Part shown: in pieces, positions 30,610 through 41,183 of the stretch
How the letters are laid out: each line of letters opens with the position of its first letter
How positions within the stretch are numbered: position 1 is the first letter of the stretch
Notes under the pieces: generated by a model
Told to the model about the DNA's origin: nothing
What the model saw: only the letters and a program-made list of their open reading frames with translations
Database searches by the model: none
NCBI RefSeq assembly: GCF_040869045.1
Contig: NC_090322.1
Coordinates: 278,654,662-278,718,661, forward strand
DNA: 64,000 bases
Source: Eurosta solidaginis
Lineage: Eukaryota; Arthropoda; Insecta; Diptera; Tephritidae
Reading direction: 5' to 3'
Position numbers and translations under genes: made by a program

Positions 30610-32225
30610 AGGCACTTCCTTTATGTATGTCCATATAAATGGACAAAAATTTGCGAAAAATGTCTCCTTATATAAAAATTCTTGCTAAACTTTGATTTTT
30701 AAATTTTGACGCAGAAATTGCAACAATATTTATGAGAATTAAAAATATAAAAGTGGAGCGCACATTACTTGGATTGGAAATTTGGTAGGAAAGGAGATAT
30801 TATTAGACAATCAATTGCGCTCCACCTTTATATTTAAAAAAAAAAATAAATAAATGTAAGGCGCGATAACCTCCGAAGAGATCTAAGGCCGAGCTTCTCT
30901 TCCAATTTGCGTCGTGCTCCTCTTGATTTTTCCCTACAAATTGGCCGGACGGGACCTACATGTTTTATGCCGACTCCGAACGGCATCTGCAAGGCAGATG
31001 AGTTTTCACTGAGAGCTTTTCATGGCAGAAATACAATCGGAGCGCTTGCCAGACACTGCCGAGGGGCCACCCCGCTTAGAAAAATTTCTTCTAATTGAAA
31101 AATCTTATTTCTAAAATTTTGATGTTGCTTTGCCCGGGAGTTGAACCCAGGGCATACGGTGTGATAGGCGGAGCACGCTACCATCACACCACGGTGGTCG
31201 CCATATTTATATTTTTACTTATCATAAATATTTTTGCAATTTCTGCGTCAAAATTTAAAAATCAAAGTTTAGCAAGAATATGTCTTTATATAAGGAGTCA
31301 TTTTTCGCTGATTTTTGTCCATTTATATGGACATGCATAATGGAAGTGCTTAGATTTTTTTATTTTATTATTATTTTCTCCTTTTCTTACATTTTCCTAC
31401 CTACCCTAACATATCTGTAAGTTTTACGCTTGTAGCTCAATGAGAAATTCCCTCTGTTCCGTTTGATTTTTCTAAATATCTCAGTCCTGTGTCATCGGCT
31501 GTTATCGACCTCTGAATTAAGCTCTAAATTTTTAGCCTCTAGCCCATTGAGAAGTTACTTAAAACCCGATTTCAAATTTCCAAATTGTTATCTAATTTTT
31601 TCGATCCGTGCGCCACCTAACGGAATTTTTTTCTCATTTTGTTCCTTTGTCACCGTGTCTTAACCTGTCTCTGAGGTTTCGTGCTTGTAGCTCAATGAAA
31701 AGTTACTTTAAAATCGATCTCAAAACACCAAATTTCCAAATTCTTATCTAAATATTTCGATCCGTGCGCACCTAACGGAATTTTTCGTCCTTTCCTTAAA
31801 TTTTCGCGGCGTCTTATCCTACATGTGAAGTTTTACAGTTGTAGCTCAATGAGAACTTACATAAAAACCAATTCCCTCCGTTTCGTACGATTTTTCTAAA
31901 TATCTCATCCCGTGCACCCGCTAGCGAATGTTTTTGTATCGTGTTATCGGCTGTCATCGACCTCTGAATTAGGTTTGAAATTTCAAGTCTCTAGCTCGTC
32001 GATAAGTTACTTAAAAGCTGGTTTGAAAATTTTCAAATTCTTATCTAATTATTTCGATCCGTGCGCCACCTAACGGATTTTTTTCCTTTTGTTGCATTGT
32101 CACGGTGTTCTAACATATGTGTAAAGTTTCACGTTTGTAGCTCAATGAGAAGTTACTCAAAAATCGATTGCAAGAGTTGTATGAAAAGCGGATAAACATT
32201 CAATCGACCTAATATAAAGGAAGTA
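30610..32225 (+). mobile_element. Foldback-type element, copy 2
   Basis: Opposite-orientation relative of 10987-11749. Hairpin arms at about 30610-30770 and 31206-31354 (CCATATAAATGGAC, AAATTTTTAAAATCAAAGTTTA-type blocks), with a SINE inserted between them. The second part (31380-32225) repeats, several times, a block with GTAGCTCAATGA.AA.TTACTTAAAA and TCGATCCGTGCGCCACCTAACGGA. The ends are CACTTCCTTTAT and, reversed, TACTTCCTTTATATT. No transposase. The longer repeat part here suggests copy 1 is contracted or this one expanded. Confidence 0.75.
30836..31205 (-). mobile_element. tRNA-derived SINE, copy 2
   Basis: Nearly identical to 20836-21194, with the same B box GGGTTCAACTCCC and the ATTTATTT-type 3' tail on the minus strand. 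TTTATATTT flanks it at 30827-30835 and 31206-31214 (9-bp duplication). It sits in the loop side of foldback copy 2. The 62-63-codon open frames of both copies are read-through of the SINE. Confidence 0.9.
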
Positions 32226-33394
32226 GTAAACCCAAACCATCGTCTTTGTTTCTGTTGTTGTGTTGCGTGTCCCATGGATGTACAAATCTCGGAGATTTCT
32301 TAAGCAGGGTATGTCGGTGTGGCCCTCCGAGGCTCTTTGTCTTTATTTCTTGGCAATAGGTGTTTCACGGGATGGTGGTTACCAAATGTTGCAGCTAGAT
32401 TGCTCCCAATGCCGATACAGCCCGCTCTAGATCGTAAGAGTCGGGACTGAGCAACCAAACCCCACAACACATTTTTCCGACATAACATAATATTATTATG
32501 CAACCATGGCACCTGTGTCAGGGCATTAAATGATGATGAATGAAGGCAAAATGAGATAAGTTGTCCCTTGGAGAGTTCGAAAAAAATGTTCTTCGGCAGA
32601 GTTTTGGGCCAGTGTAGCGAATAGAAACTAATCAACTATGCAGGATAGGCAATATTGTGTGAATGTAGGAAGAGGGTCCGGTCTAGAAAATATTTACATC
32701 GATACCCACCGGAGGTCTATATGAACGACCCATGCTCTCTTTGTGTTAATTACTTGCGCAACTCTGCCTTACAATGGTAAAATATCCAGGTTTTTTCAAT
32801 GGAAAGTAGGCAATTTTACGTTTCTTATGTATGGCAATTTCCAGATATAAACAACTCATTATACAAGTTGGAGATTAAAACGTACTCATTATTAATAAAG
32901 TGCTCGTGTACTCGCTTTTTAAATATGCAAAAAGAGTGCAATTTACATAAATTTTCCCAGCATTAAAACAATTTTAACTTACAACACCTCCATCTTAACA
33001 CCTACAAAATACATATACATATACACATATACATACATTCGCCACCCTCTCTGTGGATGTTTATTTTCCGTTAGAAATTGGAATTTCTCCACCTCATGTG
33101 GCTTATTCGCGAGTGAACTAATGACAGAAATGCAGAGGGGTGCGCTGTTACTGACAACTTTGTCGTCGACCACATTAACAAATTTACATCACGCCCTGCC
33201 CCCAAAGAAATAAAACACCCCACGAGTGTATACAAAATTGTTAGCAGGACTTACATTACCAAATTGCTTCCATCCTTCTCTTTGCTCATTTTGCGCATAT
33301 AACTCGTACCATTTTATTGTTAGATTTTTTTATTTTGTTGCTTTTGGTTTTTGTGTTGGGCTGTAATGGCAGGTGCCGAAAATTGTACTGACAG
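32226..33394. other. Unassigned stretch
   Basis: No gene recognised. A minus-strand open frame (32300-32635) spans a GC-richer piece (GGTTTGGTTGCTCAGTCCCG on the minus strand) that may be an old retroposon remnant; I cannot name it. Confidence 0.4.
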
Positions 33395-33901
33395 TTGAAA
33401 TTAAATATTCCGACACCATTAGTGTTAAAAGTGCTCACATTAAAAGATTTAAATTTTCCATCCAGCTAACATATTAAAATAAAATAAGTAAAACTCAAAA
33501 TACACTGGTTTACAGCCAAAATGCACCAGAAACACCATTATGAAATTTCTATGTAAAATCAAGGTTATTTTTTATTCTATGGTAACGTTTTTGAGATATT
33601 TACGAATAACCGTTCTTTCAAAAAAAAAAAAAAAAAAAAAAACAAAATTGAAATTAAATATTCCGACACCATTAGTGTTAAAAGTGCTCACATTAAAAGA
33701 TTTAAATTTTCCATCCAGCTAACATATTAAAATAAAATAAGTAAAACTCAAAATACACTGGTTTACAGCCAAAATGCACCAGAAACACCATTATGAAATT
33801 TCTATGTAAAATCAAGGTTATTTTTTATTCTATGGTAACGTTTTTGAGATATTTACGAATAACCGTTCTTTCAAAAAAAAAAAAAAAAAAAAAAAACAAA
33901 A
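33395..33901. repeat. Near-perfect tandem duplication of 253 bp
   Basis: 33395-33647 and 33648-33901 are the same apart from the length of an A run (about 22-26 bases) near the end of each unit. Each unit contains non-repeat flank plus the first about 145 bases of the neighbouring inverted-repeat element. The duplication is therefore younger than that element, or is an assembly artefact. Confidence 0.95.
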
Positions 33902-34932
33902 TTGGGTCCACTTTTAATAAGATATATCTCAAGAACGAATGGAGCAATTCCAAAAGGGTTTGAAGCTTTTAAAAGGTAATAAAATTGTACTTTGCGAGGA
34001 AGGATCTCGAAAACGTTTTATTTTTTTGCAGATTTTTTTCTCTCTAAGCTCTGATTTGTTACAAAAAAAATAAGCTTTCATTTAACAAAATCGATGAATT
34101 AATACAAAAGTTATAAGCATTCAAAAAAATATATCCATATAGTAAAACTTAAGTACCCTACAAATAATACCATATGTATATATGATTCTGTCTTAACTCT
34201 ATGATCTTATTTTATAATTGAAAAAGTTATGTGTCTTGTTTTGATGCTTATTTAGATCAGAATCGGTTTCTCTTATGAGAAACCAATAGTAGTCACCCAA
34301 CATAGCGACATCCCAGAATCCTTGATACCGACTTTCAATAATTTTCATTTGCTGGTGAAACCTTTCGCAATGCTAGTCACCTTCGTCGCCAAGATTTTTC
34401 GGAAAAAAATTTAAATGGGAGTGTAGAAAATGAATTTTTAAAGACATATTTACTCCTGAAAGAAAATAAAAACGTATATTAGATAAATACATAAGTGACA
34501 CATTAGTATATAATTTTCTTAGGCTGGATTAATCTTTCAATTCAGAACAAATTTTTTGTTTACATTCTTCTCCTTCTTGTTTGTTCGGAACTGGGAGATG
34601 AATTCAGATGTAGGGCTACATATTCTCATGTAAATTTAAAAGTTTTCATAAAAATTTGTTTGTTTATCGGGCAGATAGGTTTTAAAGTTAATATAGCGAA
34701 TTTTATTACCTTTTAAAAGCTTCAACCATTTTGGAATTTCTCAATTCGTTCTTGAGATATATATGATTAAATGACCCAATTTTTTTTTTTTTTTAACGGT
34801 AATTCGTAAATATCTCAAAAACATTACCATAGAATTCAAAATAACTTTGATGGAACCAGGGGTGATTTAACATAGGAATTTCATAATGGCGTCTCTGGTG
34901 CAGAAAAAAAAATTGGAATTTGTGATCCAGTG
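33503..34932. mobile_element. DNA transposon with long inverted repeats (CACTGG ends)
   Basis: 33756-33985 is the imperfect reverse complement of 34694-34932. Both arms show the A/T run, AACCGTT-like bases, AATATCTCAAAAAC and CCTTTTAAAAGCTTC-type sequence. Outermost bases are CACTGGTTTAC on the left and, reversed, CACTGGATCAC on the right, with ATA on both sides as a possible 3-bp duplication. CACTG ends and 3-bp duplications fit the CACTA/CMC group, a tentative assignment. The left end is present twice because of the 253-bp duplication. The middle holds a coding relic (34199-34447). Confidence 0.65.
34199..34447 (-). pseudogene. Relic of an arthropod repeat-associated protein
   Basis: From ATG 34447 the minus strand reads MSLKIHFLHSHLNFFPKNLG, then a stop at codon 25, then CERFHQQMKIIESRYQGFWD, then a segment with DYYWFL. 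I remember a similar pattern (LHSHLDFFPENLG...GERFHQDI...RYQG.W...M.ADYCW) from many arthropod repeat-derived hypothetical proteins, but I do not know its function. Its place between long inverted repeats suggests it is the C-terminal remnant of the element's own protein. One in-frame stop and loss of the rest make it a pseudogene. Confidence 0.6.
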
Positions 34933-35302
34933 ATATTTACCTTTGGGGTTTTAACTCAATATATATGTATATCGGTATATGAATATGTTGTAAATAATAA
35001 GCACATTTGAAACCACAAATGAAACCAGGCTAAAATTGTTCATGTGTCCACACTTCGAGGAACAGACGTCAGCATTAACGACACGGGGGGAGTGCGATTT
35101 CAACGCCATTAATTCACATGCTCCTTTATAGCGTGCATCGGTCGCGTTATAACACAGCAGTCCAACAATATATGCGCCTGCACATTAGGGGAACTAAATT
35201 TCTTATGGAAGGTTCCTCTCCAAAAAATCTGTACAGAGTATTTTTCATTTGGAGGGGTAGTGTGGACAGAAAGGATCCTCCTCTATCCTACGCTTATTAC
35301 GA
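34933..35302. other. Unassigned stretch
   Basis: No gene recognised between the inverted-repeat element and the next SINE. The open frame at 35118-35417 runs into the SINE. Confidence 0.4.
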
Positions 35303-35618
35303 CGGCCGCCGTGGTATGATGGTAGCGTGCTCCGCCATCCAAACCCAAGATCCTGGGTTTACGCCCCGGGAAAAGCAACATCAAAATTTTAGAAACAAGT
35401 TTTTTCAATTAGAATAAAATTTTTCTAAGCGGGGCCGCCCCACGGCAGTGTTTGGCAAGCACTCCGAATGTATTTCTGCCATGCGAAGCTCTCAGTGAAA
35501 ACTTATCGGCTTTGCAGATGCCGTTCGGAGTCGGCATAAAACAAGTAAGTCCTGTCCCGCCAATTTGTAAGAAAAATTAAAAAGGAGCACGACGCAAATT
35601 GAAAGAGAAGCTCGGCCA
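35303..35618 (+). mobile_element. tRNA-derived SINE, copy 3 (3'-truncated)
   Basis: Starts GGCCGCCGTGGTATGATGG; the B-box region is degraded to GGGTTTACGCCCC. The body shows GCCGTTCGGAGTCGGCATAA and GGAGCACGACGCAAATTG. It stops at CTCGGCC, before the last about 40 bp and tail. More diverged than copies 1 and 2, hence older. No clear target duplication. Confidence 0.85.
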
Positions 35619-36028
35619 TAACTTATGTACGAATTTTGTCTGGTAAGCGCTAGGTATTCGGTTGTATCGGATCCTGTTTATCCAGTCGAATGCCGGATAT
35701 TGACTAAACAATATTTTACACAAAGTGCTCCAAAATTTGTTTTGTATTTGTGTCTTTGAAAATATTGTGTTTTTAAAACCAAAGCTTTTAAAATTCCGCA
35801 TAGTTCGAGGTACAGGGCCCGAACCCGAACAGCAAGGTATTCTGAGAAAGATGACAAACAATGTTACTTTGAAAGCTATCCTAAATAAATTAAATGGTGT
35901 TCTTGTCTTGGAAAATGAAACATGTAGTAAAATTATATTTAGAACAACCTTGAGTGGATGTGAGGCCTCTCTTTTGTTGTTCCAAATTTAAATTCGTCTC
36001 CCTTTTGACGACATTAATTCCGACATAT
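35619..36028. other. Unassigned stretch with an 88-codon frame
   Basis: An open frame on the plus strand (35725-35991; RKMTNNVTLKAILNKLNGVL) has a protein-like middle section but no motif I recognise and no supporting context. Otherwise nothing. Confidence 0.3.
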
Positions 36029-36036
36029 GTATGTAT

Positions 36037-37599
36037 TAGGCTTGCCAGATTTTTATTTCGGCTTCCCGGGACAAACCTCAAATTTGAGCCAAATTCCCGG
36101 GATTTTTAAAAATTTCACGGGACATTTGAAAAATAAGAAACACCTATATATTTGCATGGGTTGCTCATTTCGGCGAAATAATTTTTATATAGAATTAAAC
36201 TTTTTAAACTCATTAATTTATAACAAATATTTGTATGAAACAGGCTAACAATTAATACTTTTACTGTGTTTAATGCGAATTCGATATTCTATGGATTAAT
36301 TTTACTAAGGTTATTTTAAAACACAACACTTCCCCATGAAAAATGAATATTTAGGTATGCGATCAAACATTGGCATTATTTAGATCCACAGTAGGGATGA
36401 ATGTTTGGCCCCTATTATGAACAAATTCGATCTTCGACTGTGATCGAAAGAATTTTTATTCGGTATTATGACACTCATTCGATCAAGACTAGTGTCATTG
36501 TTCGATAAATTCAACCGTTCAGAAAAGCACATTCCCATCATCTGTCATGTAAAATAAAAGCAAAATTATTTATTATGAAGAAAAAAGCTCAAGTACTGGA
36601 ACTAGCCAGAAGTATAAAACGAATGAATTTCAACGCCTAATTGTAGCTTTCTAAACATTGTAACTTTCTGAACATGTTGTTACATGTGTTAAAAACTAAA
36701 CTTCATAATGATCATAGAAGCGTTCATGGACTTGCTATCCTGTAAAGATGAATGACTGCAACAATGCACAAGAGCCAAGTCTATTCCAACCATTTTGGCA
36801 ACAATTCTCAGATTTTATGCTAGGGATTGTCTCAACTTAGCATCGGGTACGAGAATGCACTCAGTCTTCCAAGCAGTTGTTTTGTATTCACGACCTTGGA
36901 CCTATACGTAGGGTTCTTAAATTATATTGACTTAATTATTTTTATTTAACTTTGTTATTATGTTACTTTGAACTTTATAATTTTAATATGTTTTACAATA
37001 TTTTAATTTTCGATATTGATTTTACTATTTTCAAAAATTTTCATTATTATTCAATTTTGCATCATGAAAATATAACATTTTCTTTTAAATAATTTTTGTG
37101 TGGATATTAATTTTAATAAAAATAAAGCATCCTACACTATACACGATTAATATAAATAGTTTGAAATTACTATTAGGTAGCAAAAAAGTAGAAGATAAAC
37201 ACAAAAAACTTACATTTCAAACAATTTTCTTCTAATTCGATACAGCGTCGACAAAAAGTTTCTATTCGCTTCAAAATTAGATACACAATGAAAATTTCGA
37301 CAGAGATCAGATTTCATAATACCAATTTTTAATTCCATTTTCGATGTTCGATAGCCAGCGAAGATCGAAGATGGAAAAATGCTCATAATAGGGGCCTTTC
37401 TTCTTTAGAGAGTTGCATGCAATATGCTAATGACCTGAATACAATCGAAGCCGCAAATATGGCCGTGTTTCTTAGCAGATTATAATTTATTAATTTTGAT
37501 ATTGTGAAAATGCCGGGACATAGCATTTCCCGCGGGACACTTTAAAATTTGTGAAAAATACGGGATGTCCCGGCCAATACGGGACATTTAGCAATGCTA
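36037..37599. mobile_element. hAT-like non-autonomous transposon
   Basis: GTATGTAT occurs at 36029-36036 and 37600-37607 (8-bp duplication). Ends are TAGGCTTGCCAGATTTTTA and, reverse complemented, TAGCATTGCTAAATGTCCC, an imperfect inverted repeat of the hAT TAGGxxTG type. Subterminal CCCGGGA/GGGACAT motifs occur at both ends. A second element occupies 36407-37396, so the original hAT was about 0.57 kb. No transposase frame. The duplicated bases are ATGT-rich, so chance is possible. Confidence 0.7.
36407..37396. mobile_element. Inverted-repeat element nested in the hAT-like element
   Basis: Ends are GGCCCCTATTATGAACA and, reversed, GGCCCCTATTATGAGCA, identical over the first 14 bases. TTT flanks both sides (36404-36406, 37397-37399). 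Further in, GATCTTCGA and TCGAT motifs recur on both arms. A 3-bp duplication and GGCCC-type ends resemble PIF/Harbinger elements; the superfamily is an inference. No coding. Confidence 0.7.
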
Positions 37600-37607
37600 G
37601 TATGTAT

Positions 37608-37984
37608 GTGTGGAGAAGATGGTTCTTTGCTTAGAAATCTTAGATGGCAGCAATGAGTTCAAACTATTTGGTGAAAGCGTGGGCGGCCAACTGAGAGAAA
37701 TCGACGATGGCAATTTAAAACTACATAGGTTTATGTAATTTAACTTATTTTTATAAGTAAGCTCGTCTCAGTTTTTATGCATATATTGAACCATTTTATT
37801 TACCTGTGAGCTTTTGTATGATATCAATTTGAGACCATCGCGGGATTGTTTCGGACTGCCATATATTAACGAAACCGCGCACTGGAGCGCCTTGGTAGCC
37901 ACATCACCTTTGACTGATATAAATACCAGACTGTGCATGACTTCGTCTATCTCGGAACTAGCGTTAGATATAGGTTGAACTGGC
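37608..37984. other. Unassigned stretch
   Basis: No gene recognised. The minus-strand frame 37768-38022 begins in LINE 3' UTR and runs through sequence with no motif. Confidence 0.35.
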
Positions 37985-38568
37985 TGGTCATTAAAAATCT
38001 CACAAAAAATGAATGTGTCCATAGTGTTACCAGAATTAGTTTGACGACCGAACGGAAGAACTCCAATCAGGTACCAGGACTTATGTTATGTTGTAGAATA
38101 ACTCCGTCCTCTTGGCAAATACTAGAATTTTTCTAGGACCTAGCTTAATTGATGCCTCGAGATCTGGCAACTCTGCCGTTCCTAATAGCTGGAGCCTGGA
38201 CCTGGCGAGCGCAGGACATGAACACAGAACGTTCTCACTCATTTCTTCCTGCAGCTCGCACTTCCTAAACCTGCTGTTACTGACGAGACTTCACTTATAA
38301 GCATGTGACGCCTGAAAGCAGTGTCCAGTTAGTACGCCCTCCAGAGATATGAGCCACTTTGTGAGTCTAATATCGTAGGCTTTGCACATGATCTGTCCAC
38401 ACCTTTCCTGCTTGATGGATCATTTGCAACTCTTGTCAACTTTTAATTTCTCCCAAACGGATTGGGACGTCTATTGCCATTTCAGCGAGTGTTGCACCCG
38501 CCTTTGCCAACTCATCTGCCTTTTCGTTACCGTTTTTCGTTACCCTTATGACCGGGAACCCAGTATAT
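37985..38568 (-). mobile_element. LINE 3' fragment, minus strand
   Basis: Same family as 17149-17826 and 18174-25720. Reading leftward: the RNase H end (PGFPVIRVTKNGNEKADELA), a spacer, the cysteine tail (EEMSENVLCSCPALARSRLQ on the minus strand), then 3' UTR with GGTAACACTATGGACACATTC. The 5' break is inside RNase H. Plus-strand open frames here are shadows. Confidence 0.8.
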
Positions 38569-39010
38569 GTAGATGTATGGTTCGGCCCTAGGGCTACCGT
38601 TATGCTAATCCAGGAACCAGCATTAAAAGCGAAAACAATGTCAGCTCAGAAATCAAACAGAAAAAAACGTTTTTCAATAGGTGCTAAAGAGAATGAGGGG
38701 AGTGATCTGAGGGGAGAACTGAGATGTGAGGGGCAAGTGAAGAAAGACTTGATTACCCTTGGTTTTGCCAATTTGTGTCAGGTATCGTTAAACAGGGTGG
38801 ATGGCGTGACGTGTTACAAAATTACCAAAATCACTTGGGAGGCTAAGATTTAATTAATTATGAATGATAAAAATTTCCATATCGTTTTCGGTATTAAATC
38901 TGGATGGTGCTGAAAAGAGTCCGCGATAGTTCTTAAGTTATCCCAAAACCAGTTCGGATATGTTGTAACGATTGGATATTAATTCCCAAATAGTTATTAT
39001 AATTAAACAA
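38569..39010. other. Unassigned stretch
   Basis: A plus-strand open frame (38548-38853) is lysine-rich in its middle (KSNRKKRFSIGAKENEGSD) but starts in the antisense LINE and has no recognised motif. Confidence 0.3.
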
Positions 39011-39366
39011 CCCTGCAAAAATCGTTGGACCATGTAGTCCACTTGTATCATACTGGAGTACTTACCATTATACTCCACTGTAATACAGCAATGGACCAAC
39101 TCATGTTTCTACATGACCATATTGTAGGCCGATCATTGCTCGTTTTTAACGATTGCAATGACTACAAGATGTTTATTCGACTGAGGGTACTCCATGGATT
39201 ACTCTGATGTAATGCGGAGCTGGATTATATGGTCCAGTCCTAGGACATCGCAATGTTAATTGGACCATATTTTTTGTATGAATTATGGTTAATTTTGGAG
39301 CACTCGCTTGGTCCATAGTGAGTACTCCATACATGCATACATGGAGTACTCGCGATTTTTGCAAGG
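39011..39366. mobile_element. Palindrome-rich MITE
   Basis: Inverted ends CCCTGCAAAAATCG (39011-39024) and, reversed, CCTTGCAAAAATCG (39353-39366). Inside, TGGACCA/TGGTCCA and GAGTACTCCA/TGGAGTACTC recur in both orientations, and about 39320-39351 is a near-perfect palindrome. AA flanks both sides; no longer duplication is clear. Small open frames on both strands here are products of the palindromes. Confidence 0.7.
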
Positions 39367-41183
39367 AATCCGGATATACCAGCAAAATATGTAGATGGTA
39401 ACGAAAAATTTCACGTGTTTGCTAAATATTTGTTTGAACAAAAAAGAGTATCCATGTTAACGTACACGAATTTCTAAAACATATTTATACTTTTTAACAC
39501 AAAATCTAGTTAATATTTTCATTTTATTCTCATTTGCGAATCTTTGTTTTTTAACAGTATAACCGCACAGGCCATAATCGCGGTTACATCAACTGGTAAC
39601 GATTTGCGATTACATAATACTTCGATAACAAATTTGCCAGAAATGTTCGGAAGGCCGTTAATGTAAGTAGATTCATTTGTAGAATAAAATGCATTTCATC
39701 AAATTCCAGTATCCCACATTATTTTAAGCAAAATGTATATATTTTGGGCCTTTTTGCAATTCTGTTATGATGTTAGCTACCACGCCTTCCCCAATTCAGA
39801 TCAGGTTGTGTTTACAACTATGTATGTGAATAACAACAAATCTACTTTAAAATACTAAAAGCTAATGACCAAAGTATAGTACTTAGGTATTTACATATTA
39901 TCCTATAATTTTAACAATACAAATATCTTATCCCCTTGTATGTTGAATAAAACTAATTTACATATTATTGCATATACATATTATATAAAAATATAAATAA
40001 ATATGTACATATGTCCTACGTGGGTAAATCTTTAAATCGCTTGGGTGTTAAATTTATGTTTGCATTTTAGTTAAACTTAAATTCTATCGCTCAATTATGT
40101 CAAGATAAGACTGAAGCTGGTATTGGTCCGTGCCGCACATTCTCATTCGATTGTTGACGAAAACATCGGACTGAAGGGACTAATTTCAATTGTGGCTATA
40201 TAAATATGCACATATGTTTGTATGTGCAGGCATAGCCCCATAATATTAGTTGCCTCACTTAGCGACGGATATGTTGATGGCGTTTAAATCGTTTTAAAAT
40301 TAATGCCACGCGTATTAAATGTGCGTCGGTGCCTTTATTCTGTAGTTCTTCCACCTTTCATTATTTGTTGTCATGAAAACCAGTCCCTCTCTACGCGCTC
40401 AATTTATTGATGTTGCCCGTTGAATTTGTTTTTAAATTTATTACCAAAATTATCGACTAAACGATGCAAGCGAGAACAACCCATAAACCGAATATCCATA
40501 GTTTGATCGTTATACAAATTCATACCAAACACATACACATGCACATATGTATGTATGTACACACAAGCTTACTAATGGCCTGTAGAGCTGTTTGACTGGA
40601 TCAGTCAAGTGGGAAGGTGTATGATAACGAAGTTCAATCATTTAATGTGGGCCAAAAACTGATGGAACGTTCGGTACGGTACCCGTGTCTGATTAAAAAT
40701 CAAGGGACATTTAAAAGCAACATCAAGCAGAGTACAAAGAATAAAATAAAATACAGACCTTTTAATTTGCTTGTACGAAAAATTTGTTATCTCTTAAACT
40801 GTGCTATAAAAAACAAATAAAACGAAAAAATTTTATATGCGAGCATACGCAAACGAACTAGGCTTGAAATAAATGAAAAAGGGTTAAGTGGGTTTACAAC
40901 ATATACATAAATACATACATACTTATGTCCATGGAAGTGTGTAACGCTTGTATGTATTTATAACTCCATGAACAGTGATATAGTACGTACCACTGTGCAT
41001 CTGAACCGAGTTTATATAGTTAGTATAAACTTCGATTACTAAAAATTTCTACGCATGCTGATCTGCCTCTTTGGTCCTGTCACATCCACTGTTTATAAAA
41101 CAACTTCTTCGTATTCATATATTGGGACAATTTTTCAACATACATTGTTAAATTTGGTATGAAGACAAGCCGGTTTCCAATAA
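39367..41183. other. Unassigned AT-rich stretch
   Basis: No gene recognised. ATGT/ATAC microsatellite patches occur near 40540-40562 and 40900-40925. Confidence 0.4.

Noticed and set aside
37768..38022. An 84-codon host gene on the minus strand
   Set aside because: Its start lies in LINE 3' UTR sequence shared with other copies; the remainder has no recognisable motif.
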